This document shows positions 33,315-42,207 of a stretch of 64,000 nt of DNA, one piece after another. The notes under the pieces were generated by a model. It made no database searches and was not told where the DNA came from. It saw nothing but the letters and a program-made list of their open reading frames with translations. A program made the translations under genes and the position numbers. The stretch's first letter is position 1. Each line of letters opens with the position of its first letter. Source of the DNA: Streptomyces sp. NBC_00440 (GTDB lineage: Bacteria; Actinomycetota; Actinomycetes; Streptomycetales; Streptomycetaceae); contig NZ_CP107921.1 in NCBI RefSeq assembly GCF_036014215.1, positions 4,398,001 to 4,462,000 on the forward strand. The letters run 5' to 3'.

Positions 33315-34307
33315 ATGCGCACTGCCCGTACCTTGCTCGCGTCAGCTGCTGTGACTGCCGCCCTTGCCTTCTCCGCTCCCGCCGCGTACGCCCTGACGAC
33401 GGCCGGCGCGCCGGCCTCGGACAGCGGCGCCTCCTCCAGTAGCGACCATGACACCCCCGGCAACAGCGACGGCAGCGGCCGTGGCGACCACGGCCATGAC
33501 CACGGGCAGGGTGACCACGACCACGGGGACCACGGCGACCACCACGGTGACCACGACCACGGTGACCACCACGGTGACCACGACCACGGCCGCCCGCACG
33601 GCGGGATGCGTACGGGCGGTGGCGCTCTCGCCATGACTCCGGCGGTGAGCAGGGGCGATGACGGCGGCGACGCGTACGGGGACGACGGTCACGGGGATGA
33701 CGGCCACGGGCAGGGTGACCACGACCACGGGGACCACGGCGACCACCACGGTGACCACGACCACGGTGACCACCACGGTGACCACGACCACGGCCGCCCG
33801 CACGGCGGGATGCGTACGGGCGGTGGCGCTCTCGCCATGACTCCGGCGGTGAGCAGGGGCGATGACGGCGGCGACGCGTACGGGGACGACGGGCACGGGG
33901 ATGACGGCCACGGGCAGGGTGACCACGACCACGGGGACCACGGCGACCACGACCACGGTGACCACCACGGTGACCACGACCACGGCCGCCCGCACGGCGG
34001 GATGCACACCGGCGGTGGCGCCCTCGCCATGAACACGGCGCTGACCACGGGTGACGACGGCAGCTCGTCCTCCGGCATGGACGAGGACGGCTCCTGGAAG
34101 GACGGCTCCTGGAACGACCAGGACGGCTGGAACAACGACGACGGTGGCCGTGACCACCGGCCGCACGGCGGTATGCACACCGGTGGTGGCGGCCTCGCGA
34201 CCAACAGCGGAGTGGCCGCCGGTTCGGTGCTGCTCCTCGGCGGCGTCGGCGCGGGCATCTACCTGGTCCGCCGCCGTCGCAACGCCTCGGGCCTGTCGAT
34301 GGCCTGA
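33315..34307 (+). CDS. Secreted His/Asp/Gly-rich repeat protein, putative sortase F substrate
   Basis: 330 residues. A Sec signal peptide covers residues 1-26 (LLASAAVTAALAFSAPAAYA). A Ser-rich segment precedes two full 68-residue repeats and a partial third. Each repeat has a DHGDHHGDHDH tract that would bind metal ions, then PHGGM(R/H)TGGGALA. The same motif recurs at residues 282-295 before a transmembrane helix (about 303-320, GSVLLLGGVGAGIYLV) and a terminal RRRR. That motif-helix-basic tail order mimics a sortase sorting signal, but no LPxTG is present; TG in MHTGG could be the cleaved bond. It lies 145 bp before a class F sortase. Start ATG 33315 follows AAAGGAA. The repeats may confer metal binding or wall spacing. 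Confidence 0.75.
   Translation: MRTARTLLASAAVTAALAFSAPAAYALTTAGAPASDSGASSSSDHDTPGNSDGSGRGDHGHDHGQGDHDHGDHGDHHGDHDHGDHHGDHDHGRPHGGMRTGGGALAMTPAVSRGDDGGDAYGDDGHGDDGHGQGDHDHGDHGDHHGDHDHGDHHGDHDHGRPHGGMRTGGGALAMTPAVSRGDDGGDAYGDDGHGDDGHGQGDHDHGDHGDHDHGDHHGDHDHGRPHGGMHTGGGALAMNTALTTGDDGSSSSGMDEDGSWKDGSWNDQDGWNNDDGGRDHRPHGGMHTGGGGLATNSGVAAGSVLLLGGVGAGIYLVRRRRNASGLSMA
33507..34060 (+). repeat. 204-bp tandem repeats inside the surface-protein gene
   Basis: Units begin at 33507, 33711 and 33915, exactly 204 bp (68 codons) apart. Units 1 and 2 are nearly identical at DNA level; unit 3 has lost 12 bp and drifts after about 34020. The near-identity means recent duplication or gene conversion. Shorter GACCACGGT-type repeats run within each unit. 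Confidence 0.92.
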
Positions 34308-34452
34308 CCGCCACACCGCTTGCAGATCCGGCGTTGACGAGGCCACCGCCCCGAGGGGCGGTGGCCGCAACGGTTGTGCGCCGCACCCGCACCACAACAC
34401 CCCCCGCCCCACCTTTTCCGCCGCCCCCCCCGCGCCCGAAAGGCATCACCCG

Positions 34453-35154
34453 ATGGCCGCTGAGAAGCTTCCCCAGCCGAAGCCTTCCGTCCCGTCCCCG
34501 AAGAACGTTGTGCGACCCCTCCACCGCGTACTGCTGTGGCCTGTCGCGGCAGCGGGCGTGGGCGCTCTCCTGCTCTGCAACTCCTTCGGAATCGGGTTCG
34601 GAAACCCGGCGGGCGACGCCAAGGTGCAGTCCGCGGCCGCGGCCTCCGCGACCCCCCGGACACCCCTGCCCGCAGCCGCGGCCCCGCTGCCCCGCTCCGA
34701 ACCGACGAGGCTGACGATCCCGACGATCGCGGTCGACGCACCGTTCACGCCGCTGGACCTCGACACATCCGGCAAGCTCAACCCGCCGCCCGCGGACAAC
34801 ACCAACATGGTCGGCTGGTACCGGGGCGGCGCCACTCCCGGAGAGCGCGGCGCGGCGATCGTCGCGGGCCACGTCGACACGAAGACCGGCCCGGCGGTGT
34901 TCCTGCTGCTGCGGACCCTCAAACGGGGAAACGAGGTGGACATCGCCAGGAAGGACGGCACGGTCGCCACGTTCAAGGTCGACTCCGTGGAGACGTTCAG
35001 CAAGGCCGACTTCCCCGACAAACGTGTCTACGGCGACACCCCCGACGCCCAGCTCCGCCTGATCACCTGCGGCGGCGAGTACAACAGGGCGGCCCAGGAC
35101 TACGAGGACAACGTGGTCGTCTTCGCCCACCTCGACTCGTTCAAGGGGGCCTGA
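34453..35154 (+). CDS. Class F sortase
   Basis: 233 residues. A signal-anchor helix is at about residues 25-45, so the catalytic domain faces out. The sortase barrel has the catalytic His at 140 (VAGHVDT), Cys at 206 (RLITCGGEYN) and Arg at about 212, spaced as in class F enzymes of actinobacteria. These cleave a sorting signal and link the protein to the cell wall. It lies directly after the repeat surface protein (145 bp), which is the likely substrate. The two might form one unit. The start ATG at 34453 lacks a strong Shine-Dalgarno sequence; translational coupling is not evident. Confidence 0.92.
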   Translation: MAAEKLPQPKPSVPSPKNVVRPLHRVLLWPVAAAGVGALLLCNSFGIGFGNPAGDAKVQSAAAASATPRTPLPAAAAPLPRSEPTRLTIPTIAVDAPFTPLDLDTSGKLNPPPADNTNMVGWYRGGATPGERGAAIVAGHVDTKTGPAVFLLLRTLKRGNEVDIARKDGTVATFKVDSVETFSKADFPDKRVYGDTPDAQLRLITCGGEYNRAAQDYEDNVVVFAHLDSFKGA

Positions 35155-35194
35155 GGGGCGGCCTGTTGACGCCACCCGTACCGGGGGGCCGTCC

Positions 35195-36274
35195 TCACGG
35201 CCTGATCACCGTGAGCCGGAACCGCCCCTTTTCATCCGCCGCATGAGCCACCGCCTCGTTCGCGTCGTCCAGGGCGAAGTCCGTGACCGTGAAGTGGTTC
35301 AGGTCCAGGAGGCCCGAGTGGATCAGGGCGGTCAGCCGGGGGACTGCTTCGCGGGAGCACAGCCACTGGCCCCTGACCGTGATGCTGTTGCGCATCAACC
35401 ACGGGTACGGCAGGCCGAGGTCGTCGCCGCCCCCCATACCGACGCCGCCCATCAGGACGACCCTGCCGAACTCGCGAACCGTCATCGCCGCGGCCCGGAC
35501 CGGCGCCGTCCCGGCCTGGGGCGGCAGCAGGTCGATGACGCAGTCGATCCCACCCGGGGCCGCGCGCTTCATCCGTTCGCGGTCCTCGTCCCCGTCGCCG
35601 GTGAGCCGTACGGGGCGGACCCGGGGGCCGAAGCGCTCGGCCAGGTCGGCCAGGGCCTTCTCGTTGCGGCCGGGCGCGACCACGCAGCCCGCCCCCATGG
35701 CCAGCGCCACGGCGACGGCGGCGCTGCCGAAGTTCCCGGTTGCGCCGCTCACCAGGAGCGTCTCGCCCGCGCGCAGGTCCGCCGCGAGGAGACCGCCGTA
35801 CGGCACGAGGAGCAGGTGCAGAGCGGCCCACCGTCCGGCGTCCGCAGGGTCGAGCGGGCCGATGGGGGCGGCGTTCTCCGTCGGGATGCGGATCTGCTCG
35901 GCGAAGGCGCCGTCGTGGAAGTACCGCTGGAGGAGCAGGCCGCCGTCGCCGCGGGCGCTCAGTCCCTGCAGCGTGATGTCGGGGGTCGGCACGCCGTCGC
36001 GTGCGCGGACGATGGGGTCGCAGAGGACCCAGTCGCCCACGGAGAGCCGGGTGGCGTCGGGTCCCACCGCATGTACCCGGCCGATCGCCCCGGCGCCCGG
36101 CACCACCGGCAGGTCGAGCAGATAGCCCCGCTCGCCGCTGAACACCTCGCCGGCATAGGGCAGTACGCCCGCTGCCACGACGTCGACGATCACCTCGCCG
36201 GTCCCGAGCACCGGGTCGGGGAGGGTCTCGATGGCCAGGGGTGATCCGAATGCCTTCAGGACTGCGGCCTTCAT
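35195..36274 (-). CDS. Zinc-type alcohol dehydrogenase/quinone oxidoreductase (MDR family)
   Basis: 359 residues. The N-terminal GroES-like domain begins MKAAVLKAFGSPLAIETLPDP; the NAD(P)-binding segment is LLVSGATGNFGSAAVAVALAMGAG (GxGxxG-like with GATGNFG). A Cys-rich structural zinc loop is absent and the expected catalytic Cys is not found at its place (GVLPYAGEV), so it is closer to non-zinc reductases. The start ATG at 36274 has AAGGAG upstream. It diverges from the XRE regulator, with an inverted repeat between them, and is likely its target. It probably reduces a carbonyl or alkene. Confidence 0.82.
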   Translation of the reverse strand: MKAAVLKAFGSPLAIETLPDPVLGTGEVIVDVVAAGVLPYAGEVFSGERGYLLDLPVVPGAGAIGRVHAVGPDATRLSVGDWVLCDPIVRARDGVPTPDITLQGLSARGDGGLLLQRYFHDGAFAEQIRIPTENAAPIGPLDPADAGRWAALHLLLVPYGGLLAADLRAGETLLVSGATGNFGSAAVAVALAMGAGCVVAPGRNEKALADLAERFGPRVRPVRLTGDGDEDRERMKRAAPGGIDCVIDLLPPQAGTAPVRAAAMTVREFGRVVLMGGVGMGGGDDLGLPYPWLMRNSITVRGQWLCSREAVPRLTALIHSGLLDLNHFTVTDFALDDANEAVAHAADEKGRFRLTVIRP

Positions 36275-36453
36275 CGCGGTACTCCTTCTTGTCCTTGTAC
36301 GGGGTGCGCGGTGCGCTGCACGGGGGGCGTGCGCGTGGTGCGCGTGGTGCGCTGCGCGTGGTGCGGGCCTTGTGCCGGTGCCAGCTTCACCAGGCCTCGC
36401 GGTCGTATCCAGGACCGGCGCGATCCTAGGATTGGCGACTCCCTGGCAACTTC

Positions 36454-36479
36454 CCGGCGACTTCCTGGGAGTTCGCCGG
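36454..36479. promoter_or_regulatory. Operator-like inverted repeat between MDR dehydrogenase and XRE genes
   Basis: CCGGCGA (36454-36460) and TCGCCGG (36473-36479) face each other around a 12-bp spacer. GGCGACT(T/C)CC-like direct repeats run through the same stretch (about 36434, 36445 and 36457). Position in a divergent promoter suggests XRE binding. Confidence 0.55.
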
Positions 36480-36518
36480 CCAACCACCGGCGGGGGCAGC
36501 GTGGGTGAGGAGATTGGT

Positions 36519-37337
36519 GTGTCCATGGCGTCCATGGCGGATACGGTCCCCGGCGGGCTCGGCGACTTCCTGCGGTCGCGGCGCGAGCGGCTGAGCCCCG
36601 AGGCGGTGGGGCTCGCGAGCGGGGGGCGGCGCCGGACACCCGGGCTGCGGCGTGAGGAGGTGGCAGAACTCGCGGACATCGGCGTCGACTGGTACGTCCG
36701 GCTGGAGCAGGGGCGGGCGGTCAGTCCCTCGGCCGCCACCGTCGACTCGCTGGCCCGTGCGCTGCGTCTCGGCCCGGCCGAACACGCCCATCTGCGCACC
36801 CTGGCCGGACAGTCCGGCCGCCGCGGTTTCGCCCGTGAGACCGTGCCGGACGCGATCCGGCGGCTGGTCGCCGGTCTCGGTCAGCCCGCCTATGTCACGG
36901 GCCGCCGCTGGGACGTCCTGGCCTGGAACGCCGCCGCGGCGGACACCTTCACCGATTTCGCCCGGCTGGCCGACCCGGACCGCAATGTCCTCGTCTATCT
37001 GCTGACCGACCCGGACGCCCGGCGCCTCTTCGGGCCCGCCTGGCCGGACGAGGCGCGGCGCGTGGTGGGCCAGTTCCGGGCGGCGCACGACGTATGGGCC
37101 GGCGATCCGGCCTTTCTCGGCCTCGCCGAGCGCCTCCGGCGGGGCAGTGCGGAGTTCGCCGCCTGGTGGGAGGAGCACGACATCCGTACCGGCGGTGAGG
37201 CGGGACAGAAGGTTCTGCACCATCCCCGGCGGGGTCTGCTCCGCTTCGAGTACGCGACCTTCCAGGCGAACGACGACCCTGCGCTGCGGCTCACGGTCTG
37301 CACACCGGTCGACGGCCAGGCCGCCACTCCGGAGTGA
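36519..37337 (+). CDS. XRE-family regulator with MmyB-like ligand domain
   Basis: 272 residues. The N-terminal helix-turn-helix is at about residues 12-75 (LGDFLRSRRERLSPEAVGL, then TPGLRREEVAELADIGVDWYVRLEQGR). The C-terminal MmyB domain includes AYVTGRRWDVLAWNAAAADTF and FEYATFQANDDPALRLTVCTP, which binds a lipid-like ligand in homologues. The GTG at 36519 follows GAGGAG at 6 nt. It sits divergent from the MDR dehydrogenase, a common pairing in actinobacteria in which the regulator controls the dehydrogenase. Confidence 0.9.
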   Translation: MSMASMADTVPGGLGDFLRSRRERLSPEAVGLASGGRRRTPGLRREEVAELADIGVDWYVRLEQGRAVSPSAATVDSLARALRLGPAEHAHLRTLAGQSGRRGFARETVPDAIRRLVAGLGQPAYVTGRRWDVLAWNAAAADTFTDFARLADPDRNVLVYLLTDPDARRLFGPAWPDEARRVVGQFRAAHDVWAGDPAFLGLAERLRRGSAEFAAWWEEHDIRTGGEAGQKVLHHPRRGLLRFEYATFQANDDPALRLTVCTPVDGQAATPE

Positions 37338-37532
37338 CCCGCACGGGTGTGACGCGCCCCACGTTCCGAGTGTCCTGGTTGATCCCGGGCAGGCATTCTC
37401 ACCGAGCGGCCGTGCCACCAGACGGTGATCATTGAGTGAGCGGGACATCTCACGATCTGATACATACGGGGTGTCGTGCGGCCGCTCGTTAGACTGAGCC
37501 GACCGCAGAAATGACTGGATCGAGGAGCGCAC

Positions 37533-38816
37533 GTGGGCCTTGTCGTGCAGAAGTACGGAGGCTCCTCCGTAGCCGATGCCGAAGGCATCAAGCGGGTTGC
37601 CAAGCGAATCGTCGACGCCAAGAAGAGTGGCAACCAGGTGGTTGTCGTGGTGTCAGCGATGGGCGACACGACGGACGAGTTGATCGATCTTGCCGGGCAG
37701 GTGTCGCCGATTCCTGCCGGGCGGGAGTTCGACATGCTGCTGACCGCCGGAGAGCGGATCTCCATGGCCCTGCTGGCCATGGCGATCAAAAACCTGGGCC
37801 ACGACGCCCAGTCGTTCACGGGAAGCCAGGCCGGTGTCATCACCGACTCGGTCCACAACAAAGCGCGGATCATCGATGTCACGCCGGGGCGGATCCGTAC
37901 CGCTCTCGACGAGGGCAACGTGGCCATCGTCGCCGGTTTCCAGGGTGTGTCGCAGGACAAGAAGGACATCACCACCCTCGGCCGCGGCGGTTCGGACACG
38001 ACTGCCGTCGCACTCGCGGCGGCCCTCGACGCCGAGGTCTGCGAGATCTACACGGACGTGGACGGTGTCTTCACCGCCGACCCCCGGGTCGTCAAGAAGG
38101 CCCGGAAGATCGACCGGATCTCCTTCGAGGACATGCTGGAGCTCGCCAGCTCCGGTTCCAAGGTGCTGCTGCACCGCTGCGTGGAGTACGCACGCCGCTA
38201 TGACATCCCGATCCATGTCAGGTCCTCGTTCTCGGGGCTCCAGGGCACATGGGTCAGCAACGAAGCACGAGTCGAAGCACAAGGGGAACCGACAGTGGAG
38301 CAGGCCATCATCTCCGGTGTCGCGCACGACACCTCCGAGGCGAAGATCACGGTCGTCGGTGTGCCCGACAAGCCGGGTGAGGCCGCCGCGATCTTCCGCG
38401 CCATCGCGAACAGCCAGGTCAACATCGACATGGTCGTGCAGAACGTCTCCGCGGCCTCGACCGGTCTGACCGACATCTCCTTCACGCTCCCCAAGGACGA
38501 GGGCCGCAAGGCCGTCGACGCGCTGGAGAAGTCGAAGCCGGTCGTCGGCTTCGATTCACTGCGCTACGACGACCAGATCGCCAAGATCTCCCTGGTCGGC
38601 GCCGGCATGAAGACCAACCCCGGCGTCACCGCGACCTTCTTCGAGGCGCTCTCGGACGCCGGCGTGAACATCGAGCTGATCTCGACGTCCGAGATCCGCA
38701 TCTCGGTGGTCACCCGTGCGGATGAGGTCAACGAGGCCGTGCGCGCCGTGCACACCGCCTTCGGTCTCGACAGCGACTCCGACGAGGCAGTCGTCTATGG
38801 GGGCACCGGGCGATGA
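37533..38816 (+). CDS. lysC: Aspartate kinase (alpha subunit, with internal beta start)
   Basis: 427 residues. It phosphorylates aspartate, the entry to lysine/diaminopimelate, threonine and methionine. The N-terminal [38 protein letters not shown], and then two ACT domains for lysine/threonine feedback ([17 protein letters not shown] and [22 protein letters not shown]). An internal GTG at 38295, preceded by AAGGGGAA, would make the 173-residue beta subunit in the same frame, the usual arrangement in Gram-positives. GTG start at 37533 after GAGGAG. Stop overlaps asd by 4 bp. Confidence 0.97.
   Translation: MGLVVQKYGGSSVADAEGIKRVAKRIVDAKKSGNQVVVVVSAMGDTTDELIDLAGQVSPIPAGREFDMLLTAGERISMALLAMAIKNLGHDAQSFTGSQAGVITDSVHNKARIIDVTPGRIRTALDEGNVAIVAGFQGVSQDKKDITTLGRGGSDTTAVALAAALDAEVCEIYTDVDGVFTADPRVVKKARKIDRISFEDMLELASSGSKVLLHRCVEYARRYDIPIHVRSSFSGLQGTWVSNEARVEAQGEPTVEQAIISGVAHDTSEAKITVVGVPDKPGEAAAIFRAIANSQVNIDMVVQNVSAASTGLTDISFTLPKDEGRKAVDALEKSKPVVGFDSLRYDDQIAKISLVGAGMKTNPGVTATFFEALSDAGVNIELISTSEIRISVVTRADEVNEAVRAVHTAFGLDSDSDEAVVYGGTGR
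38282..38297 (+). promoter_or_regulatory. Internal ribosome-binding site and GTG start for the aspartate kinase beta subunit
   Basis: AGGGGA at 38282-38287 lies 7 nt before an in-frame GTG (38295). The encoded product would be the two ACT domains ([17 protein letters not shown] onward). Internal initiation is established for aspartokinase II-type enzymes; its use here is inferred from the sequence. Confidence 0.7.
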
Positions 38817-39901
38817 CCGGCACCGGCCTCCGGGCAGGAGGCCGTAAGCCTGCACTCGCGGTCGTGGGAGCGACCGGGGCCGTGGGCACCGTGCTGCTCC
38901 AGATGCTGTCGCAGCACGCCGACATCTGGGGCGACATCAGACTCATCGCCTCCCCGCGCAAGGCCGGCCGCAAGCTGGTCGTGCGCGGGGAGGAGTCCGA
39001 AGTGCTCCCCCTCACCGAGGAAGCCTTCGAGGGCGTCCAGGTCGCGCTCTTCGTCGTCCCCGACGACGTCGCGCGCGAGTGGGCGCCCGTCGCCGCGTCC
39101 AAGGGCGTGGTGGTCGTGGACAGCTCCGGCGCCTTCCGGATGGACCCGGACGTGCCGCTCGTGGTGCCCGAGGTCAATCCGCACGCCGTACGGCTCAGGC
39201 CGCGCGGCATCATCGCGTCCCCGCACTGCACCACGCTCGCGATGATCGTCGCGGTCGGTGCGCTGCACGCCGAGTTCGGGCTGCGTGAGCTGGTCGTCTC
39301 GACGTACCAGGCGGTGAGCGGCGAGGGGCGCCCCGGTGTGGAGGCCCTGCGCAGCCAGACCGCGCTCGTCGCCGGTACGGAGCTGGGGACGCACCCCGGC
39401 GACGTACGCCGGGCCGTGGGCGACGACACCGGGCCCTTCGCGGCCCCCATCGCGCTCAACGTGGTGCCCTGGTCCGGCTCGCCCGCCGCCGACGGCTGGT
39501 CGTCCGAGGAGCTGATGCTCCGCGCCGAGACCCGCAAGATCCTGGACCGGCCCGCGCTTCCGGTGGTGGCGACGTGCGTACGGGTTCCGGTCGTCACCAC
39601 GCACTCCCTCTCCGTGCACGCGCGCTTCGAGAACGAGCTGACGCTGGGGCGGGCGCACGAGATCCTGGCGACCGCGCCCGGTGTGGTGCTCTTCGACGAC
39701 CCGGACGCGGGGGACTTCCCGACCCCGGCCGACGCGGTGGGCACGGATCCGGCCTGGGTGGGGCGCGTACGGCGGTCGCTGGACGATCCGCAGGCACTCG
39801 ACCTCTTCGTCTGCGCCGACAACCTCCGCAAGGGGGCCGCGCTCAACGCCGCTCAGATCGCGGAGGCCGTGGCGGCCGAGCTGTGGGTGCCGGAGGCCTG
39901 A
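38813..39901 (+). CDS. asd: Aspartate-semialdehyde dehydrogenase
   Basis: 362 residues. It reduces aspartyl phosphate with NADPH, the second step of the aspartate pathway. The cofactor loop is [16 protein letters not shown], the catalytic cysteine sits in [14 protein letters not shown] (usually ANPNCTT), and [14 protein letters not shown] and the histidine in [12 protein letters not shown] follow. The ASPHC and SGEGRPG changes make this a somewhat divergent form, so it could be a paralogue rather than the only asd. It overlaps lysC by ATGA, so the pair is coupled. Confidence 0.93.
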   Translation: MTGTGLRAGGRKPALAVVGATGAVGTVLLQMLSQHADIWGDIRLIASPRKAGRKLVVRGEESEVLPLTEEAFEGVQVALFVVPDDVAREWAPVAASKGVVVVDSSGAFRMDPDVPLVVPEVNPHAVRLRPRGIIASPHCTTLAMIVAVGALHAEFGLRELVVSTYQAVSGEGRPGVEALRSQTALVAGTELGTHPGDVRRAVGDDTGPFAAPIALNVVPWSGSPAADGWSSEELMLRAETRKILDRPALPVVATCVRVPVVTTHSLSVHARFENELTLGRAHEILATAPGVVLFDDPDAGDFPTPADAVGTDPAWVGRVRRSLDDPQALDLFVCADNLRKGAALNAAQIAEAVAAELWVPEA

Positions 39902-39933
39902 TCCGGGATCAGGCGCCCCCGCGTCCCGTCACT

Positions 39934-39949
39934 GATCCTTTGTAGGATC
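39934..39949. other. Small palindrome after asd; intergenic 39902-40206
   Basis: GATCC-TTTGTA-GGATC lies 33 bp after the asd stop and could be a weak terminator. The other 250 bp up to the sigma gene contain GGGGAGAGG at about 40063, but no clear gene or promoter. Confidence 0.35.
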
Positions 39950-40206
39950 TGTGTGTGCCCTGTGAGCAAGACGTGCGTCTGAACCACTTGTACTGAGGCT
40001 CGCGCCTGTTACACGATTCAGTCTCCCGAGCGTCTGCAACCGCAGTCGGGGCGGGTGCGTCTTTGGGGAGAGGCTCCTTCCTGCGCAAGATGCCGTGGAA
40101 AAAGGGGCATTGGGGGAGATCGGGTACGCATGAGGGCATTGGCCGCATCGTCAAAGGCGATGCCATACGCGTACAACCCTGGCGGGGGGAAGCGTGTCCA
40201 ACTGGC

Positions 40207-40863
40207 GTGGCAGAGGTTCTCGATATTGCAGCGGTGTCAGGACGGGGCGGAGTGGTCCGCCCGCTCCGACGACCGCGCGTGCCCGGCGGAATGCCGGTGA
40301 TAGCGCCCGTGCCGACCACCCGCCCCAGCGCCGTCGCGTCCGGCGAGGGCGCTGACGACTCCATGGCCGCCGGTACCACCGTCGATCACCTCACCGAGAC
40401 CTACCGCGCCCACTACCGGTCGCTGCTGGGGCTCGCGGCGCTCCTTCTCGACGACACGGCCTCCTGCGAGGACGTCGTCCAGGAGGCATTCATCCGCGTC
40501 CACTCGGCACGCAAACGGGTCAGGGACCCCGAGAAGACGCTCGCGTATCTGCGCCAGACCGTGGTGAACCTGTCCCGGTCCGCGCTGCGCAGGCGCATCC
40601 TCGGGCTGAAGCTCCTCTCCAAGCCGATGCCGGACATGGCGAGCGCGGAGGAGGGTGCGTACGACCTCCTGGAGCGCGACGCGCTCAAGAAGGCCATGCG
40701 CAACCTCCAGCGCCGCCAGCGCGAGGTCCTGGTGCTCCGTTACTTCGGTGACATGACGGAGGCGCAGGTGGCCGACGCGCTGGGGATATCGCTGGGTTCG
40801 GTGAAGGCGTACGGTTCGCGCGGCATCGCCGCGCTGCGGGTGGCCATGGAGGCACCGGCATGA
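40207..40863 (+). CDS. SigE-family ECF RNA polymerase sigma factor
   Basis: 218 residues from the GTG at 40207; an ATG at 40294 gives a shorter form. Region 2 is LTETYRAHYRSLLGLAALLLDDTASCEDVVQEAFIRVHS, with the -10 recognising helix near AYLRQTVVNLSR. Region 4 is MRNLQRRQREVLVLRYFGDMTEAQVADALGISLGSVKAYGSRGIAAL. The first 60 residues are Pro/Arg-rich and variable, and the start is uncertain because no good ribosome-binding site is present. Its stop overlaps the next gene by ATGA. The coupled membrane protein is probably its anti-sigma factor. The surrounding lysC-asd genes give no functional link. Confidence 0.9.
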   Translation: MAEVLDIAAVSGRGGVVRPLRRPRVPGGMPVIAPVPTTRPSAVASGEGADDSMAAGTTVDHLTETYRAHYRSLLGLAALLLDDTASCEDVVQEAFIRVHSARKRVRDPEKTLAYLRQTVVNLSRSALRRRILGLKLLSKPMPDMASAEEGAYDLLERDALKKAMRNLQRRQREVLVLRYFGDMTEAQVADALGISLGSVKAYGSRGIAALRVAMEAPA

Positions 40864-42155
40864 GCGAGAAGAATCGATTCGGGCGGTACGGCCGGGACCA
40901 CGACGCGAACGGCGCGGACGACGCGAACGGCGCGGACAACGGAAGCGACACGGACAACGGAAGCGGCGCAGACGGCGGGCAGGACGGCTCCGACAGGCCC
41001 CAGGGCCCTCGCACGCCCGACGAGTGGGACATGCCCGCCGAGTGGCGCAAGCGGTACGGCGGGCCCATCCGGTCCGTGGACAACCAGGCGGGGAACGGAA
41101 TGCAGAACGACGGTTCCGACGACGCTGTTGACGGCCTCGACGAGGACGAACTCGAACTGCGCAGGATGATGCACGGCGCCGTACGGGGACTCACCCCGTC
41201 CGATGACGCGCTCGACCAGTTGCGCAGGGCCGTACCCGCGCGCCGGGCCCGGCGGCGGCAGATCGTCGTCGGCACGGCCGCGGCCGCGCTGCTCGTCGGG
41301 ACCGCGATCCCGGCCTTCATCCATGTCGCAGGTGCGGGTGACGGGGTCACGAACAGCCCCGCGATGGCGGGACAGGGTCACCGCACGCCCGGCGGCCCGG
41401 ACGCCACGGCCCCCGACGGCGGCAAGAAGGGCAAGGGCAAGGCGTCCGACGACAGCGGCCACGATGGCCGGGACGGAAAGAAGGGCGCGGCGAAGGGGTC
41501 CGGGAGCGGCAGCCACGGCGGTTCTGACGGCGGGGCCACCGACCCGTCCGGCAAGGCGCTCGACACGCTGCCGGCCTGCGCGGCCCAGCAGCTCGGGGTC
41601 ACATCGGCGGCCACCGGCGCACCGAACGCCGACGGCACGGTCTACGGAACCTTCCGGGTCTCCAACGTCTCGCACAGCCAGTGCGCGGTCAGCGACGCCG
41701 GCACCGTCAACTTCCAGGCGCTGGGCGCGGCCGACGCGGCCCGCATCACCGTGGTCGACCACACGTCGGGTGACGCGGCGGCCGGTCTGCCCGACCCTTC
41801 GCAGGACGCGACCGGTCTGGTCCTCGGCCCGTCCCAGGCGTACGAGGTGAAGTTCGCCTGGGTGCCGACCGAGACCTGTCCCACCGGAGGCGGCGCCACC
41901 CCCGACCCGACCCCGTCGGGAGGCTCCGCCGGCACCGGAGGATCGGCGGGCTCGGCGGGAACGGGAGACGGCGGCCCGCCGGCCGACGGCGGCGGCCCGG
42001 ACAGCACCCCCCAGCTCGGCAGCGGTGAGGGTACGTCGGACGGCAGCGTGGCCGTGGTGCACGAGGCGGAGCCGGGCGTACCGGCCGCGGAGGCGACCAT
42101 CCCCAACGCGTGCGCGGGGACGATCTACCGCACCGGGCTGCTGACCGCGCCGTGA
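40860..42155 (+). CDS. Putative membrane-anchored anti-sigma factor
   Basis: 431 residues. The cytoplasmic part has DANGADDANGADNGSDTDNGSG repeats, then a helical segment LELRRMMHGAVRGLTPSDDALDQLRRAVPARRARRR. One transmembrane helix lies at about residues 138-158 (IVVGTAAAALLVGTAIPAFIHVA). The outer part is Gly/Asp/Lys-rich, then a folded domain with cysteines (PACAAQQL, SQCAVSD, TETCPTG, PNACAG). Coupling to the sigma factor by ATGA is the main reason for the anti-sigma call; no ZAS motif is seen. The outer domain may sense wall or redox stress. Confidence 0.65.
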   Translation: MSEKNRFGRYGRDHDANGADDANGADNGSDTDNGSGADGGQDGSDRPQGPRTPDEWDMPAEWRKRYGGPIRSVDNQAGNGMQNDGSDDAVDGLDEDELELRRMMHGAVRGLTPSDDALDQLRRAVPARRARRRQIVVGTAAAALLVGTAIPAFIHVAGAGDGVTNSPAMAGQGHRTPGGPDATAPDGGKKGKGKASDDSGHDGRDGKKGAAKGSGSGSHGGSDGGATDPSGKALDTLPACAAQQLGVTSAATGAPNADGTVYGTFRVSNVSHSQCAVSDAGTVNFQALGAADAARITVVDHTSGDAAAGLPDPSQDATGLVLGPSQAYEVKFAWVPTETCPTGGGATPDPTPSGGSAGTGGSAGSAGTGDGGPPADGGGPDSTPQLGSGEGTSDGSVAVVHEAEPGVPAAEATIPNACAGTIYRTGLLTAP

Positions 42156-42207
42156 CGGGCCGCTGCCCCGGCTCCGTAGCGCCCTCTTAGCAGCCCGGCT
42201 CCAGGCC

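Noticed and set aside
33507..34060. CRISPR-like array
   Set aside because: The repeats are 204 bp, contiguous, coding and in frame, with no short repeats separated by unique spacers and no cas genes.
39902..40206. Extra gene between asd and the sigma factor
   Set aside because: Open frames here have poor third-position GC and no matching motif; the region is better seen as promoter and leader.
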